A DNA stretch of 64,000 bases. It comes from CAYNWT01 sp964485095. Lineage in GTDB: Bacteria; Planctomycetota; Planctomycetia; Planctomycetales; Planctomycetaceae. Where the stretch lies: assembly GCA_964485095.1 (NCBI GenBank), contig CAZAIB010000003.1, positions 61,327 to 125,326 of the forward strand, read 5' to 3'. This document shows, in pieces, positions 33,661-42,226 of this stretch (position 1 is the first letter of the stretch; every line of letters starts with the position of its first letter). Position numbers and translations under genes: made by a program. Below the pieces are notes generated by a model, which searched no databases, was not told where the DNA came from, and saw only the letters and a list, made by a program, of their open reading frames with translations.

Positions 33661-35235
33661 ATGCGAAACGTGATTCTTTGTGTTCTTGCCACTGCTGCCG
33701 CCAGTGCGATGGCTCAGGACGAGACGGTTCAGCCTGAACCATCGCCGCCCAACATTTTGTTTTGCATTGCGGACGATGCGTCGCAACCGCATTGGGGAGC
33801 ATATGGGTGTCAGTGGGTGAAGACACCGGCGTTCGACCGAGTTGCCAGAGAAGGCCTGCTGTTTTCAAACGCCTGGACACCCAACGCCAAGTGTGCTCCA
33901 TCGCGAGCATGTATTTTGACGGGCCGGAACACATGGCAGTTGGAAGAAGCCTGCAATCACATGCCGCACTTCCCGGCAAAGTTCAAAACTTATGTCGAAG
34001 AACTTGGCGACAACGGATACTTCTGCGGTCGAACGGCTAAAGGCTGGGCGCCGGGAAAAGCCGTCGACAAGGCCGGCCAACCACGACAACTGGCCGGGCC
34101 CGCGTTCAACCGCAAGCAAGCGCAACCGCCGGCTCAGGGGATCTCTAACAACGACTACGCCGCCAACTTCCGGGACTTTCTGGATCAGAAGCCTGAAGAG
34201 AAACCGTTTTGTTTTTGGTTCGGCAGCACCGAACCGCACCGGCGATACGAGTACGGAGTTGGAGTGCGGAAGGGTGGCAAGAAACTGTCCGACATCGACA
34301 AGGTTCCCGCGTTCTGGCCAGACAACGAAGTCACTCGCAACGACATGCTGGACTACGCGTTTGAGATCGAACACTTCGACAACCACCTGGGCCGCATGCT
34401 GAAGACGCTGGAAGAACGCGGCATGTTGGACAACACATTGGTTGTCGTGACGTCAGACAACGGCATGCCGTTTCCTCGCATCAAAGGGCAGGAATACGCC
34501 ATGTCGAACCACTTGCCGCTGGCTGTGATGTGGAAAGACGGCATCAAGAAACCTGGTCGAACCATCGACGACTTCGTCAACTTCATTGACTACGCACCAA
34601 CGTTCCTCAAAGTCGCGGGCGTTCCCGGACAAAAGATGCGGCCAATTACGGGCCGCAGTCTGACGGAGTACTTCAACATTGAAGCCGAAGGTCTTGTCGT
34701 GAAGTCACGCGACCACGTTTTGATTGGCAAGGAACGCCACGACGTCGGCCGACCCGACGACGCTGGTTACCCGATTCGCGGCATCGTGAAAGACGGGTTC
34801 CTGTACCTGCGAAACTACGAGACCGCACGCTGGCCAGCCGGCGATCCGGTTACCGGATATCTGAACTGCGACGGCAGTCCAACCAAAACCGAACTGCTGA
34901 ATCTGTTTCGTTCGGGAAGCCAACAGACTTACTGGCAACTGGCCTTTGGCAAACGGCCAGAAGAAGAACTCTACGACATCACCAACGACCGCGAGTGCAT
35001 GAAGAATCTGGCCGACAGTGAGGAACACAAAGAGCGCAAGGTTGCGATGGAACGGCAGATGATCATGGAGCTTCGAGCTCAACTGGACCCACGAGTTCGC
35101 GGGGAGGGAAAGATATTTGATAGTTACCCCGTGGCTTCACCGACGGCAAAGTACTACGAACGCTTTACGAACGGTGAGAAAGTGCCAGCTGGTTGGGTAA
35201 ACCCTTCGGATTATGAGGAACCAGGCCGCAAGTAG
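33661..35235 (+). CDS. Exported sulfatase (heparan N-sulfatase-like)
   Basis: The enzyme is about 524 residues. A signal peptide (MRNVILCVLATAAASAMAQ) is followed by the metal-binding start FCIADD and the formylglycine motif CAPSR at Cys78-Arg82, so it needs maturation by a formylglycine-generating enzyme encoded elsewhere. Later motifs are SDNGMPFPR and RDHVLIGKERHD. The fit is best with the N-sulfoglucosamine sulfohydrolase-like subgroup; it should release sulfate from a polysaccharide in the periplasm. I prefer ATG 33661, which matches the signal peptide; an upstream ATG at 33625 would add twelve residues. Confidence 0.92.
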   Translation: MRNVILCVLATAAASAMAQDETVQPEPSPPNILFCIADDASQPHWGAYGCQWVKTPAFDRVAREGLLFSNAWTPNAKCAPSRACILTGRNTWQLEEACNHMPHFPAKFKTYVEELGDNGYFCGRTAKGWAPGKAVDKAGQPRQLAGPAFNRKQAQPPAQGISNNDYAANFRDFLDQKPEEKPFCFWFGSTEPHRRYEYGVGVRKGGKKLSDIDKVPAFWPDNEVTRNDMLDYAFEIEHFDNHLGRMLKTLEERGMLDNTLVVVTSDNGMPFPRIKGQEYAMSNHLPLAVMWKDGIKKPGRTIDDFVNFIDYAPTFLKVAGVPGQKMRPITGRSLTEYFNIEAEGLVVKSRDHVLIGKERHDVGRPDDAGYPIRGIVKDGFLYLRNYETARWPAGDPVTGYLNCDGSPTKTELLNLFRSGSQQTYWQLAFGKRPEEELYDITNDRECMKNLADSEEHKERKVAMERQMIMELRAQLDPRVRGEGKIFDSYPVASPTAKYYERFTNGEKVPAGWVNPSDYEEPGRK

Positions 35236-35319
35236 CCGCAGATTGCCGCGTTTCTCTTTTGGGGCTGAGTGACTGATTCGAATAGAATCCAGGCACCCAT
35301 CAAATCGGCGGAGTTCTCC

Positions 35320-36276
35320 ATGCGCACACTTGTTGCTTCTTGTCTTATCGCGTTTTTGTCGACCGGAATCGGTTTGGCCCAGCCGCGCAAGACGACTCAG
35401 CCGGATTTCCTGGTCGGTCAGGTGATCACAACGCGTGCGCAGGTCAGGATTGATCTGGGGTATGTGCATGGATTCAAACGCGGGCACAGGTTCGCTGTGT
35501 TCCGAAGTGACGAGCTGGCCTGGAGTCCGATTGGTGTCATTAAGGTCGATGTCACCGATTCCAACTCTTCTCGCGTAAGCGTTGTCAGCGGAGCGGCTCC
35601 GGCAAAAGGCGATCTGGTATTAGTTGCGTACTCAACGTTAGGTACGACGACTCAGAAGCGCCGCCAGGATTTCTATGTCACCAGACGCATTCTGTTTCGG
35701 CGGAACAAGAACGGATACGACACCCGCAATATGCGAGTGGATACACGGCAGTTGACCAGTCAGGAAAAAGCAGGCCGACGTTGGTATCGCAAAGGCGAGG
35801 AATCAGGACTTCGTCTGACTTACGGATCGGCCAAGGACCAGTACGAATCTGACAAAGTGCTGCGGCTGGCGTCACAGTGCGATCTCATTCGCGACTTCCA
35901 GGAAAACACACCGGGTGCCCTGAGAAGCTTGTCTCCACGATGGACCCGAGTGTTGCCGGAAATCACTGGCTACGTCGAACCGCCTACGAAGAAGGCAATG
36001 GTTGACGAGAACTCCGGAGAGGCTGAAGAAATCGACGAAGACTTCGCCAACATCGAGGTTCGCAACATGCTGCCGCTCGTCGAACGAGAATACGAAGATG
36101 ACCCCCGCGCGATACGCGAGGTCTTTGCGCTGATCCTTGGTTCGGTCGAAGCGAACCCGCCTGCCAACGTGGTTTCGTATATTCGCAGTCGGTTGGAACG
36201 ATCGCAGTTTCCAAATATTGCCCGGCAGCCAGACACCCTGCGAAGCCTGGAAAGGTTTGTGGCGGCTCTGCCGTAG
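35320..36276 (+). CDS. Secreted protein of unknown function
   Basis: This is a 318-residue protein with a signal peptide (LVASCLIAFLSTGIGLAQ) from ATG 35320. The next ~100 residues, with GQVITTRAQVRIDLGYVHGFKRGHRF and KGDLVLVAY, look like small beta-barrel repeats, possibly OB- or SH3-like. The rest is charged and helix-rich. I do not recognise a family. It lies downstream of the sulfatase and 195 bases upstream of the TPR lipoprotein gene, all on the same strand. Confidence 0.7.
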   Translation: MRTLVASCLIAFLSTGIGLAQPRKTTQPDFLVGQVITTRAQVRIDLGYVHGFKRGHRFAVFRSDELAWSPIGVIKVDVTDSNSSRVSVVSGAAPAKGDLVLVAYSTLGTTTQKRRQDFYVTRRILFRRNKNGYDTRNMRVDTRQLTSQEKAGRRWYRKGEESGLRLTYGSAKDQYESDKVLRLASQCDLIRDFQENTPGALRSLSPRWTRVLPEITGYVEPPTKKAMVDENSGEAEEIDEDFANIEVRNMLPLVEREYEDDPRAIREVFALILGSVEANPPANVVSYIRSRLERSQFPNIARQPDTLRSLERFVAALP

Positions 36277-36471
36277 CGGCTGGATTCCAGAAGAACCAGG
36301 GTCGCGGAACTTCTCTGCCAACCGCAGAAAGAGTGCGTGAGGCGGGCAAATGGGCCGATGTGGGCCGTTTGATCGGCATTGACGCGAAACGCGATTTGCC
36401 GGTAAAAGCCGCTCCCCACTCGTCGGTTCGACGATATTCCCCGCGCCTCTTTTCCATGGCGGAGCCACGGC

Positions 36472-37857
36472 ATGCGCTCTTCTGCTCTTCTGCTTGGTCT
36501 TGTTTTTCTATCCGGCTGCGGCGGTTCTAAATCGTCTGAGCCTGTGGACCTATCGATCGACAACCCGAAGAAGGCGACGGCGGCGGACACGCAGTTGCCC
36601 GCAAGCACCATTGAGACCCCAGAGAACGCGCGCAAGTTGTTGGTCCATGCGGCTCGACTGGCCAAGCAGGGGTTGGTGGGTAAAGCTGTTGAGCAATTGT
36701 CTCACGCGATTTCGATGAACGCGGAAGACCCCGAACTGTACATCGCCCGTGCTGAGGTCTACGGCATGATGCGAGAAGATGCGAACGCTTTGGCTGACTA
36801 CAGCACCGCGATTCGTGTTCGCCCGGAAGATTCTTCAATCTACAACCGCCGTGGGTTCTTTCTGCTTTCAAGAAGCGAACACACTCGCGCGTTGAAAGAT
36901 TTTGGTGCGGCAATCGAACTGAACCCGCAGTCACCGCAGGCTCACAACAACCGCGGCCTGGTGTATTTGTCGATTAGTCAGCCAGAGAAAGCGATTGCCG
37001 ACTTCGGCAAGGCCGCGACGCTGGATCCAAAATACGCCGACGCCTGGAACAATCGCGGCTTCGCGAACTACAAGATTCGGAAGTTCCCGGAAGCACTGAA
37101 AGATCTGAACCACGCCATCAAAGCCAAGCCCGGCTATGTCAACGCGCTTAACAATCGGGCGTTGGTTTACCTGGCGATGAAAAACCACAAATCAGCCATC
37201 GCTGATCTGACGACCGCCATCGGATCGGCTCCATACGAAATTAAGCTCTTCCAGGCCCGCCGCACCGCGTACCTTGAACTCCAACAGTTTGAGAAAGCTC
37301 AGAAGGATGGATCGCGGGTTCAGTGGCTGGTCGGTCTGGCCTCACTGACGAAGGAAATCGATCGCGAACCGCTTGTGTATCAACACTACATTCGTCGCGG
37401 CGATTACCTGACGCAGGGCAACGAGCACGTCGCTGCCATTCGAGATTACTCAACTGCGATGCAGGTGAACAAGACGACGACGGAACCAATCGTCAAACGA
37501 GCGTCAGCGTTGCTGGCACTTGGGAAAAGCGAAGATGCAATTCGTGATTGCACAACAGCGATCAAGTTGAGCGAACAGCTATCTGGCACTAAGGGCAAGA
37601 AAGACATTGGCGACTTCGATACGAACGTGCAGATGCGCGATCCGAAACAGGCTTACTCTGTGCGAGGCGACGCGTGGATGTCGCGAGGCGACTACAACCG
37701 AGCTGTGGCCGACTTCGAGCGGGCAGAACGGTTCGATACGGCTGTCGCCGACGCGTACCTGCACCAGGCACGTGCGTTCGACAAAGCTGGCAACAGGCAG
37801 AAAGCCACTGCTGCTCGCAAGCAAGCGGCTGCCATCGACCCCTCCCGCCGACTGTAG
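36472..37857 (+). CDS. TPR repeat lipoprotein
   Basis: This 461-residue protein begins with a lipoprotein signal (ALLLGLVFLSGCGGS; lipobox LSGC, Cys16 likely lipidated). From about residue 40 it carries around nine tetratricopeptide repeats, for example NNRGLVYLSISQPEKAIADF and NNRGFANYKIRKFPEALKDL, with a short non-repeat stretch near 260-300. TPR arrays bind partner proteins, so it may scaffold an envelope complex. The partner is unknown. A GGCGGAG ribosome site lies just upstream of the ATG at 36472. Confidence 0.9.
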   Translation: MRSSALLLGLVFLSGCGGSKSSEPVDLSIDNPKKATAADTQLPASTIETPENARKLLVHAARLAKQGLVGKAVEQLSHAISMNAEDPELYIARAEVYGMMREDANALADYSTAIRVRPEDSSIYNRRGFFLLSRSEHTRALKDFGAAIELNPQSPQAHNNRGLVYLSISQPEKAIADFGKAATLDPKYADAWNNRGFANYKIRKFPEALKDLNHAIKAKPGYVNALNNRALVYLAMKNHKSAIADLTTAIGSAPYEIKLFQARRTAYLELQQFEKAQKDGSRVQWLVGLASLTKEIDREPLVYQHYIRRGDYLTQGNEHVAAIRDYSTAMQVNKTTTEPIVKRASALLALGKSEDAIRDCTTAIKLSEQLSGTKGKKDIGDFDTNVQMRDPKQAYSVRGDAWMSRGDYNRAVADFERAERFDTAVADAYLHQARAFDKAGNRQKATAARKQAAAIDPSRRL

Positions 37858-38182
37858 TGGCAACGACCTGAAATTCACTAGGTGGGTGAAGCCTGCTCGG
37901 TCCAGCCCAGGCCACACAACTTGGTGTTGCAGCTGCGGTCCCGTGACTAAGAGCTCCGCTACATTCACAGCCCTTCTGTGGCCTTGTGACCACGTGTGCA
38001 AGCAATCTTATCGGTAGAACCGTTGCAGCCTGAACGCGTTCCCGATCGGCCGACGAAAACGAAAGCGTCCCACATATCGCTTTCGGTGAACTACTAACTC
38101 GCGACATAGGTTTCTCCGACGAGATTCCCTTCGTTGGCGAAGAAGTTCCGCCCAAAAGTATCCCAGACTAGTCGGTGATGTC
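37858..38182. other. Intergenic region without visible features
   Basis: These 325 bases separate the TPR lipoprotein and PilZ genes. I see no gene, repeat or convincing hairpin; a promoter for the PilZ gene may lie here. Confidence 0.45.
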
Positions 38183-39196
38183 GTGAATCAATTGACCGAA
38201 GAAGATCCAACAACCTCAACCAGCAGCACCCAAACCAGCGGTGCAGCAAAGGCCTTTGATCCCAATATCCGTGGCGTTGTTTGCAGGTTGCACGTGGGTA
38301 GTGGGCAGGTCCTGTTTTGCGATGCAATCATGCTGACCGAACGGGATTTGGTTGTCACGATTCCGCGGTCCGAAGCAATTCCTGATCGCGGCGAAAGTGT
38401 TCAGTGTTCGTTGTTCCTTGTCGATGACGACGCGTATTGCGCCAAGCAAGAAGGTATTGTCCACTGGGAAATGGCCATGCACGGCCAACGGCTTGCCGGA
38501 ATCTTCCTGACAAAATCGGCCCCCAAAGAGCTGGTTCGTCTGGCCGACAAAGATCAGCGACGCGAAGTCCGGTTCCCAGCCAATCTTGCCTGTCGCGTTA
38601 TTGATAAGACGGAGTCGATTAACGGTCGACTTGTGAATTATTCACTCAGCGGCCTCGCGACTCAGATGCCTCAGCCAATGTCGATCGGCGAGAATTACAC
38701 GATCGAACTGGACGCTGGTGATGAACAGATCACCGTTGAAGCGACTTGTCGTTGGAGCATTGAGACCTCTTACGGTTTCGTCAACGGGTGCAGTCTTGCT
38801 AACGAAGAAGGGCGACTGCTGGCTCGCCGCGTCTTCCGTGGAACTGTGATGCCATGGGACATTAGTCGCACACGCAGGCGCACAATGGCGGTGACTGCTG
38901 AGGTTGAAGAAGAGTACGGTTCCAGCGTGGGTTCGGACGAGGCTGCTTCCAAACCTGTGATTAGCACGACCACAATTCTACTTTTGTCTGCTATGTTGAT
39001 TGGCCTGTCTATCAAGACGCCCGAACAACTCACCGACATTGCCTTTCTGGCTGGCATGGCCGGTCTCGTGACCTACATCGGCTTGGTCTGGACGGCTCGT
39101 ATGCGAAAAGCGATTCGTGATCGTAAAGTTGTTGAAGCAAAACGAGCGGTCGCTGAGGACCGGTTGGAAGCCCACGTTTCGACAAATCAGTTGTAA
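38183..39196 (+). CDS. PilZ domain membrane protein
   Basis: This 337-residue protein starts with GTG at 38183. The centre holds a PilZ domain, recognised by RREVRFPANLACRV followed by LVNYSLSGLATQMP, the RxxxR ... NxSxxG arrangement that binds cyclic di-GMP in other PilZ proteins (here YSLSG). It is preceded by a YcgR-like beta region. Two hydrophobic segments (about 258-274 and 286-303) and a charged tail follow. It may link cyclic di-GMP to the membrane. Its last 10 bases overlap the stop of the convergent sigma-kinase gene. Confidence 0.78.
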   Translation: MNQLTEEDPTTSTSSTQTSGAAKAFDPNIRGVVCRLHVGSGQVLFCDAIMLTERDLVVTIPRSEAIPDRGESVQCSLFLVDDDAYCAKQEGIVHWEMAMHGQRLAGIFLTKSAPKELVRLADKDQRREVRFPANLACRVIDKTESINGRLVNYSLSGLATQMPQPMSIGENYTIELDAGDEQITVEATCRWSIETSYGFVNGCSLANEEGRLLARRVFRGTVMPWDISRTRRRTMAVTAEVEEEYGSSVGSDEAASKPVISTTTILLLSAMLIGLSIKTPEQLTDIAFLAGMAGLVTYIGLVWTARMRKAIRDRKVVEAKRAVAEDRLEAHVSTNQL

Positions 39197-40614
39197 GCGA
39201 GCTGCCGAAGGCTCTCAACCAGTTCATTCAAATCGAACCGGTTCTCAGATCCACAAAGACACCGTGCGCATAGCTGATCAAAGTCGCCCGCTTGTTTGCG
39301 GACATTCGATGGCCGCGGCGGTTCTTTTCGTGAAACAATATCGGCCATCACATCCACCGCCCGCGCGCCAACAAACGGCGGCTGACCCGTGGCAAGATTG
39401 AACACGACCGCGCCCAAGCCGTAGACATCCGTGCGTTCGCTAATCGTTCCGAGTGACTCGTCAATCTGTTCGGGAGCCATGAATGGTGCGGTTCCTGACA
39501 GGCTTGCTCTTCCCAGTCCGTCACCCGTTCGTTGCGCCAATCCGAAATCGGTAAGCAGCGGCACTCCATCGTCCCGAACCAAAATATTGGCGGGTTTCAG
39601 GTCACAGTGAATCACGCCGCGCGAATGGGCGTGTTGAAGTGCATCGCAAATCGGCAGCAGCCACTCTGCAATTTGCGAGGTTGTCGGCTGCTCGCGAGCG
39701 GCAATCGTGGCCAAATCAGTGCCGCTAACGTAGTCCATCGCGATAAAGAAACCGCCAGCGTTTGTGCTGCCAAACCCATGCACGCCAACAATGTTGGGAT
39801 GCTCAAGTGTCGCCACCGTACTGGCTTCTTCGGCGAACCGTTCAACGGCTCCCGGTCGTTTGAGAACCGATTTGCGCAGGTACTTGATTGCGAAGATGGT
39901 CCCGTCGGATTTCCTGGTCGCCCGGTAAACGCGGCCCATGCCACCGATACCAACTTGCTGTTCCAAAACAAAGTCGGCATACCGCAACGTCGCGCTGGCC
40001 GGTCGGCTTGGCGGAACACTTTGTGATTTCGGCTTCGGGGCCGGTTGAGACCAGTCGTCCGGCAACCCGGCCGACTTAACCAGCTTCTCGCGAACCTCAC
40101 CCAACGCACGGCGGACGGTGCGTTCGTTGATACCCAGTTCGCTGGCGATGGATTCGATGAGTTCGCCCTGCAGTCTTAATTCCAGGATGCGCCGCCGGTT
40201 CTCCGGCAAGCCGCGCATGACGGCTTCCAGTTCGTCGGCCAGTGCGACAGCATCGTTGGCAGATGGTTGTGCGTTCGCCAATTGATCGGGCAGGGCAACC
40301 TCGCGACCAATCGATCGGCGTTGAGCCGTATTGTGTGCGGCCGATCGGTATAGCTTGTTCAAAGTGATTCGAACCAAAAGCGACCACAATTCGCCGCTGT
40401 GCTGGATCGCGAACTCACCATCTCGGGCTCCGATGAAGAAGCTGCGATACGCCGACATCACCACATCTTCGGCATCGATTCGCTGACCAAGCGCGGCTGA
40501 CAGGCGCGATCGAGCCAACCGGGTCAGACGTTCAACGTACCGATAGAACAACTCGTCCGCCGCGTGTTGGTCGCCTTGCACATAGCGTTGAAAGATGTGG
40601 GCCGATTCGGTCAT
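39187..40614 (-). CDS. ECF-type sigma-70 factor fused to a Ser/Thr protein kinase
   Basis: This 475-residue protein joins two domains that are usually separate. Residues 1-190 form an ECF-type sigma factor: a region-2-like part (HAADELFYRYVERLTRL ... DAEDVVMSAYRSFF) and a region-4 helix-turn-helix (ENRRRILELRLQGE ... LGINERTVRRALGEV). A Pro/Ser linker (about 188-210) leads to a Hanks-type kinase with glycine loop GIGGMGRVY (222-230), Lys244 in FAIK, catalytic HCDLKPAN (Asp338), DFG at 356-358 and APE at 390-392. HCD replaces HRD, otherwise all catalytic residues are present. There is no membrane helix or sensor domain. I start at ATG 40614; a TTG at 40620 is possible. Confidence 0.93.
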   Translation of the reverse strand: MTESAHIFQRYVQGDQHAADELFYRYVERLTRLARSRLSAALGQRIDAEDVVMSAYRSFFIGARDGEFAIQHSGELWSLLVRITLNKLYRSAAHNTAQRRSIGREVALPDQLANAQPSANDAVALADELEAVMRGLPENRRRILELRLQGELIESIASELGINERTVRRALGEVREKLVKSAGLPDDWSQPAPKPKSQSVPPSRPASATLRYADFVLEQQVGIGGMGRVYRATRKSDGTIFAIKYLRKSVLKRPGAVERFAEEASTVATLEHPNIVGVHGFGSTNAGGFFIAMDYVSGTDLATIAAREQPTTSQIAEWLLPICDALQHAHSRGVIHCDLKPANILVRDDGVPLLTDFGLAQRTGDGLGRASLSGTAPFMAPEQIDESLGTISERTDVYGLGAVVFNLATGQPPFVGARAVDVMADIVSRKEPPRPSNVRKQAGDFDQLCARCLCGSENRFDLNELVESLRQLAYN

Positions 40615-40702
40615 TTCCAAAAGATATGAAAATTCGTGTCCGGTTGCTGTGCCCGTTTTGCATACGCGGGTGGAAACCTTGTTCTAAGCACTGGAGAGAG
40701 TC

Positions 40703-40984
40703 ATGAATCCGTCTGTCGTCACCGAAAACTGCTTCAACTGCAAGTACACCGACTGCGTTGTCGTGTGCCCGGTTGACTGCTTCTATGAAGGCGAATCGAT
40801 GCTGTTCGTGCACCCGGATGAGTGCATCGATTGTGGAGCCTGCCAGCCGGAATGCCCTGTCGAAGCCATCTTCCCACTGGTTGAAGTCCCACAGAAATGG
40901 CACGACTTCATTCAGCTCAACGCGGAAATGGCTCCCCAGTGCCCCAACATCACGGAGCAGAAAGCACCACTGGCCACGTCATAA
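40703..40984 (+). CDS. fdxA: 7Fe ferredoxin (FdxA-like)
   Basis: This 93-residue protein closely follows Azotobacter ferredoxin I. Cys10, Cys18 and Cys51 should hold the [3Fe-4S] cluster, and Cys22, Cys41, Cys44 and Cys47 the [4Fe-4S] cluster, with Cys13 free. Segments CPVDCFYEG and HPDECIDCG are typical. It lacks the last ~15 residues of the Azotobacter protein. It is a cytoplasmic electron carrier at low potential. The ATG is preceded by GGAGAGAG. The upstream neighbour is divergent. Confidence 0.93.
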   Translation: MNPSVVTENCFNCKYTDCVVVCPVDCFYEGESMLFVHPDECIDCGACQPECPVEAIFPLVEVPQKWHDFIQLNAEMAPQCPNITEQKAPLATS

Positions 40985-41141
40985 CCGGCGGCATTCAAAC
41001 AACTTGCGCGCGGCCGGAATTTGTCTCGACCCGTTTCGGCGTTCGGTGGTAGAAGTCCCCGGTGCGGTTGGTCAGAACCCTGACCGATTTCGCCCGATTT
41101 CCATCTCGGAACCCAACCACAGACAAGCATCGGTTGTGTGC

Positions 41142-42089
41142 ATGATCCACGAACCAATCTTCATCATCGGCGCGCCGCGTTCGGGGACCAGCATCCTGTT
41201 CCGTGCGCTGAGCATGCATCCTGATCTGTGGCATCTGCCGCGCGAATCGCATGCGGTGTTTGAGGGACCGTTCCATCCGGATCGGGGGTTCGAATCGAAC
41301 CGAATTACCGAAGCCGATGTGACGGCTGAGAACCTGAAACAAATCCACGACGGTTTCGCACAGCGGGTTTTGAATCTTGGCGTGCTGGATGTCGATCAGA
41401 AAAAGTGGCTCACCGACCGTTCACTGACTGAACGCATTCGCAATCGCGCGATGATGAAAATTCTGACACAGCGTTCACGCAAGCAATTGCCTTCGTCGTT
41501 TCGGCTGCTGGAAAAGACACCGAAGAACTCACTGCGCGTTTCCGCGTTGGCTGCGATGTTCCCCGACGCACGGTTTATTTATCTCAGGCGCGAAGCGGCT
41601 TCGAATATTGATTCGTTGCTGGCCGGTTGGCGGGCGTTCGATAAGTTCGGGCCGATCAAGCGGCACCGGTTTTGTTCGGCCGGTTACGAGATTGCGAACC
41701 AACTACAACTGACAGACTACGACGGCGACCGCTGGAAGTTCGCGCTGGTGCCGGACTGGCAGCGGCTCCGCGGACAATCGTGCGCAAACGTCGCGGCGGC
41801 TCAGTACTTCCAATGCAACAGCATCGCGCGTGAGGATCTGAACCGAATCGCGCCGAACAATGTGTTCGCTGTGTCGTTTGATGGGTTCGTTGAGGATCCC
41901 GTGAACGCCGTGCGTGAGATACTTGAGTGGGCCGATTTGTCACTGGACACGAAGGCCATGGACTTCGCGGCAAACCTGCCTCGCGTGAACGATGCGACGC
42001 CGCATTTGAAGCGGCAGGCCAACGAGTTGCGGTATCCGGCCGAAGTGGAAGCCGCGATGGCAGAGTGGCCGGACCGCGTCGCGGCGTAA
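41142..42089 (+). CDS. Sulfotransferase
   Basis: This protein is about 315 residues from ATG 41142. It begins with the PAPS-binding 5'-phosphosulfate loop GAPRSGTSILFRAL, just after a short strand, and contains the 3'-phosphate-site strand RFIYLRREAASNIDSL. Both are hallmarks of sulfotransferases that move sulfate from PAPS to an alcohol or sugar. The substrate is unknown. The organism therefore encodes genes for both adding and removing sulfate in this window. A candidate terminator lies 6 nt after the stop. Confidence 0.87.
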   Translation: MIHEPIFIIGAPRSGTSILFRALSMHPDLWHLPRESHAVFEGPFHPDRGFESNRITEADVTAENLKQIHDGFAQRVLNLGVLDVDQKKWLTDRSLTERIRNRAMMKILTQRSRKQLPSSFRLLEKTPKNSLRVSALAAMFPDARFIYLRREAASNIDSLLAGWRAFDKFGPIKRHRFCSAGYEIANQLQLTDYDGDRWKFALVPDWQRLRGQSCANVAAAQYFQCNSIAREDLNRIAPNNVFAVSFDGFVEDPVNAVREILEWADLSLDTKAMDFAANLPRVNDATPHLKRQANELRYPAEVEAAMAEWPDRVAA

Positions 42090-42094
42090 ATTGG

Positions 42095-42123
42095 TCCCGC
42101 TGTGCCCGTTTTCGCGGGATTTT
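42095..42123 (+). terminator. Candidate intrinsic terminator after the sulfotransferase gene
   Basis: TCCCGC and GCGGGA form a 6-bp stem with a 13-nt loop, followed by TTTT, 6 nt after the sulfotransferase stop. The loop is long, so strength is uncertain. Confidence 0.5.
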
Positions 42124-42226
42124 GCACGAAATTCACGCCTATCGGTATTGGCCTGCATCGGGGTACTATTTGCGGCCCATTCTATAGCCGGTTCCGGCCA
42201 TCGATTTCTTCGGCTCAGGTGTTCCG

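Noticed and set aside
40758..41141. Longer N-terminus for the sulfotransferase
   Set aside because: It overlaps the ferredoxin gene in another frame; the PAPS loop begins just after ATG 41142.
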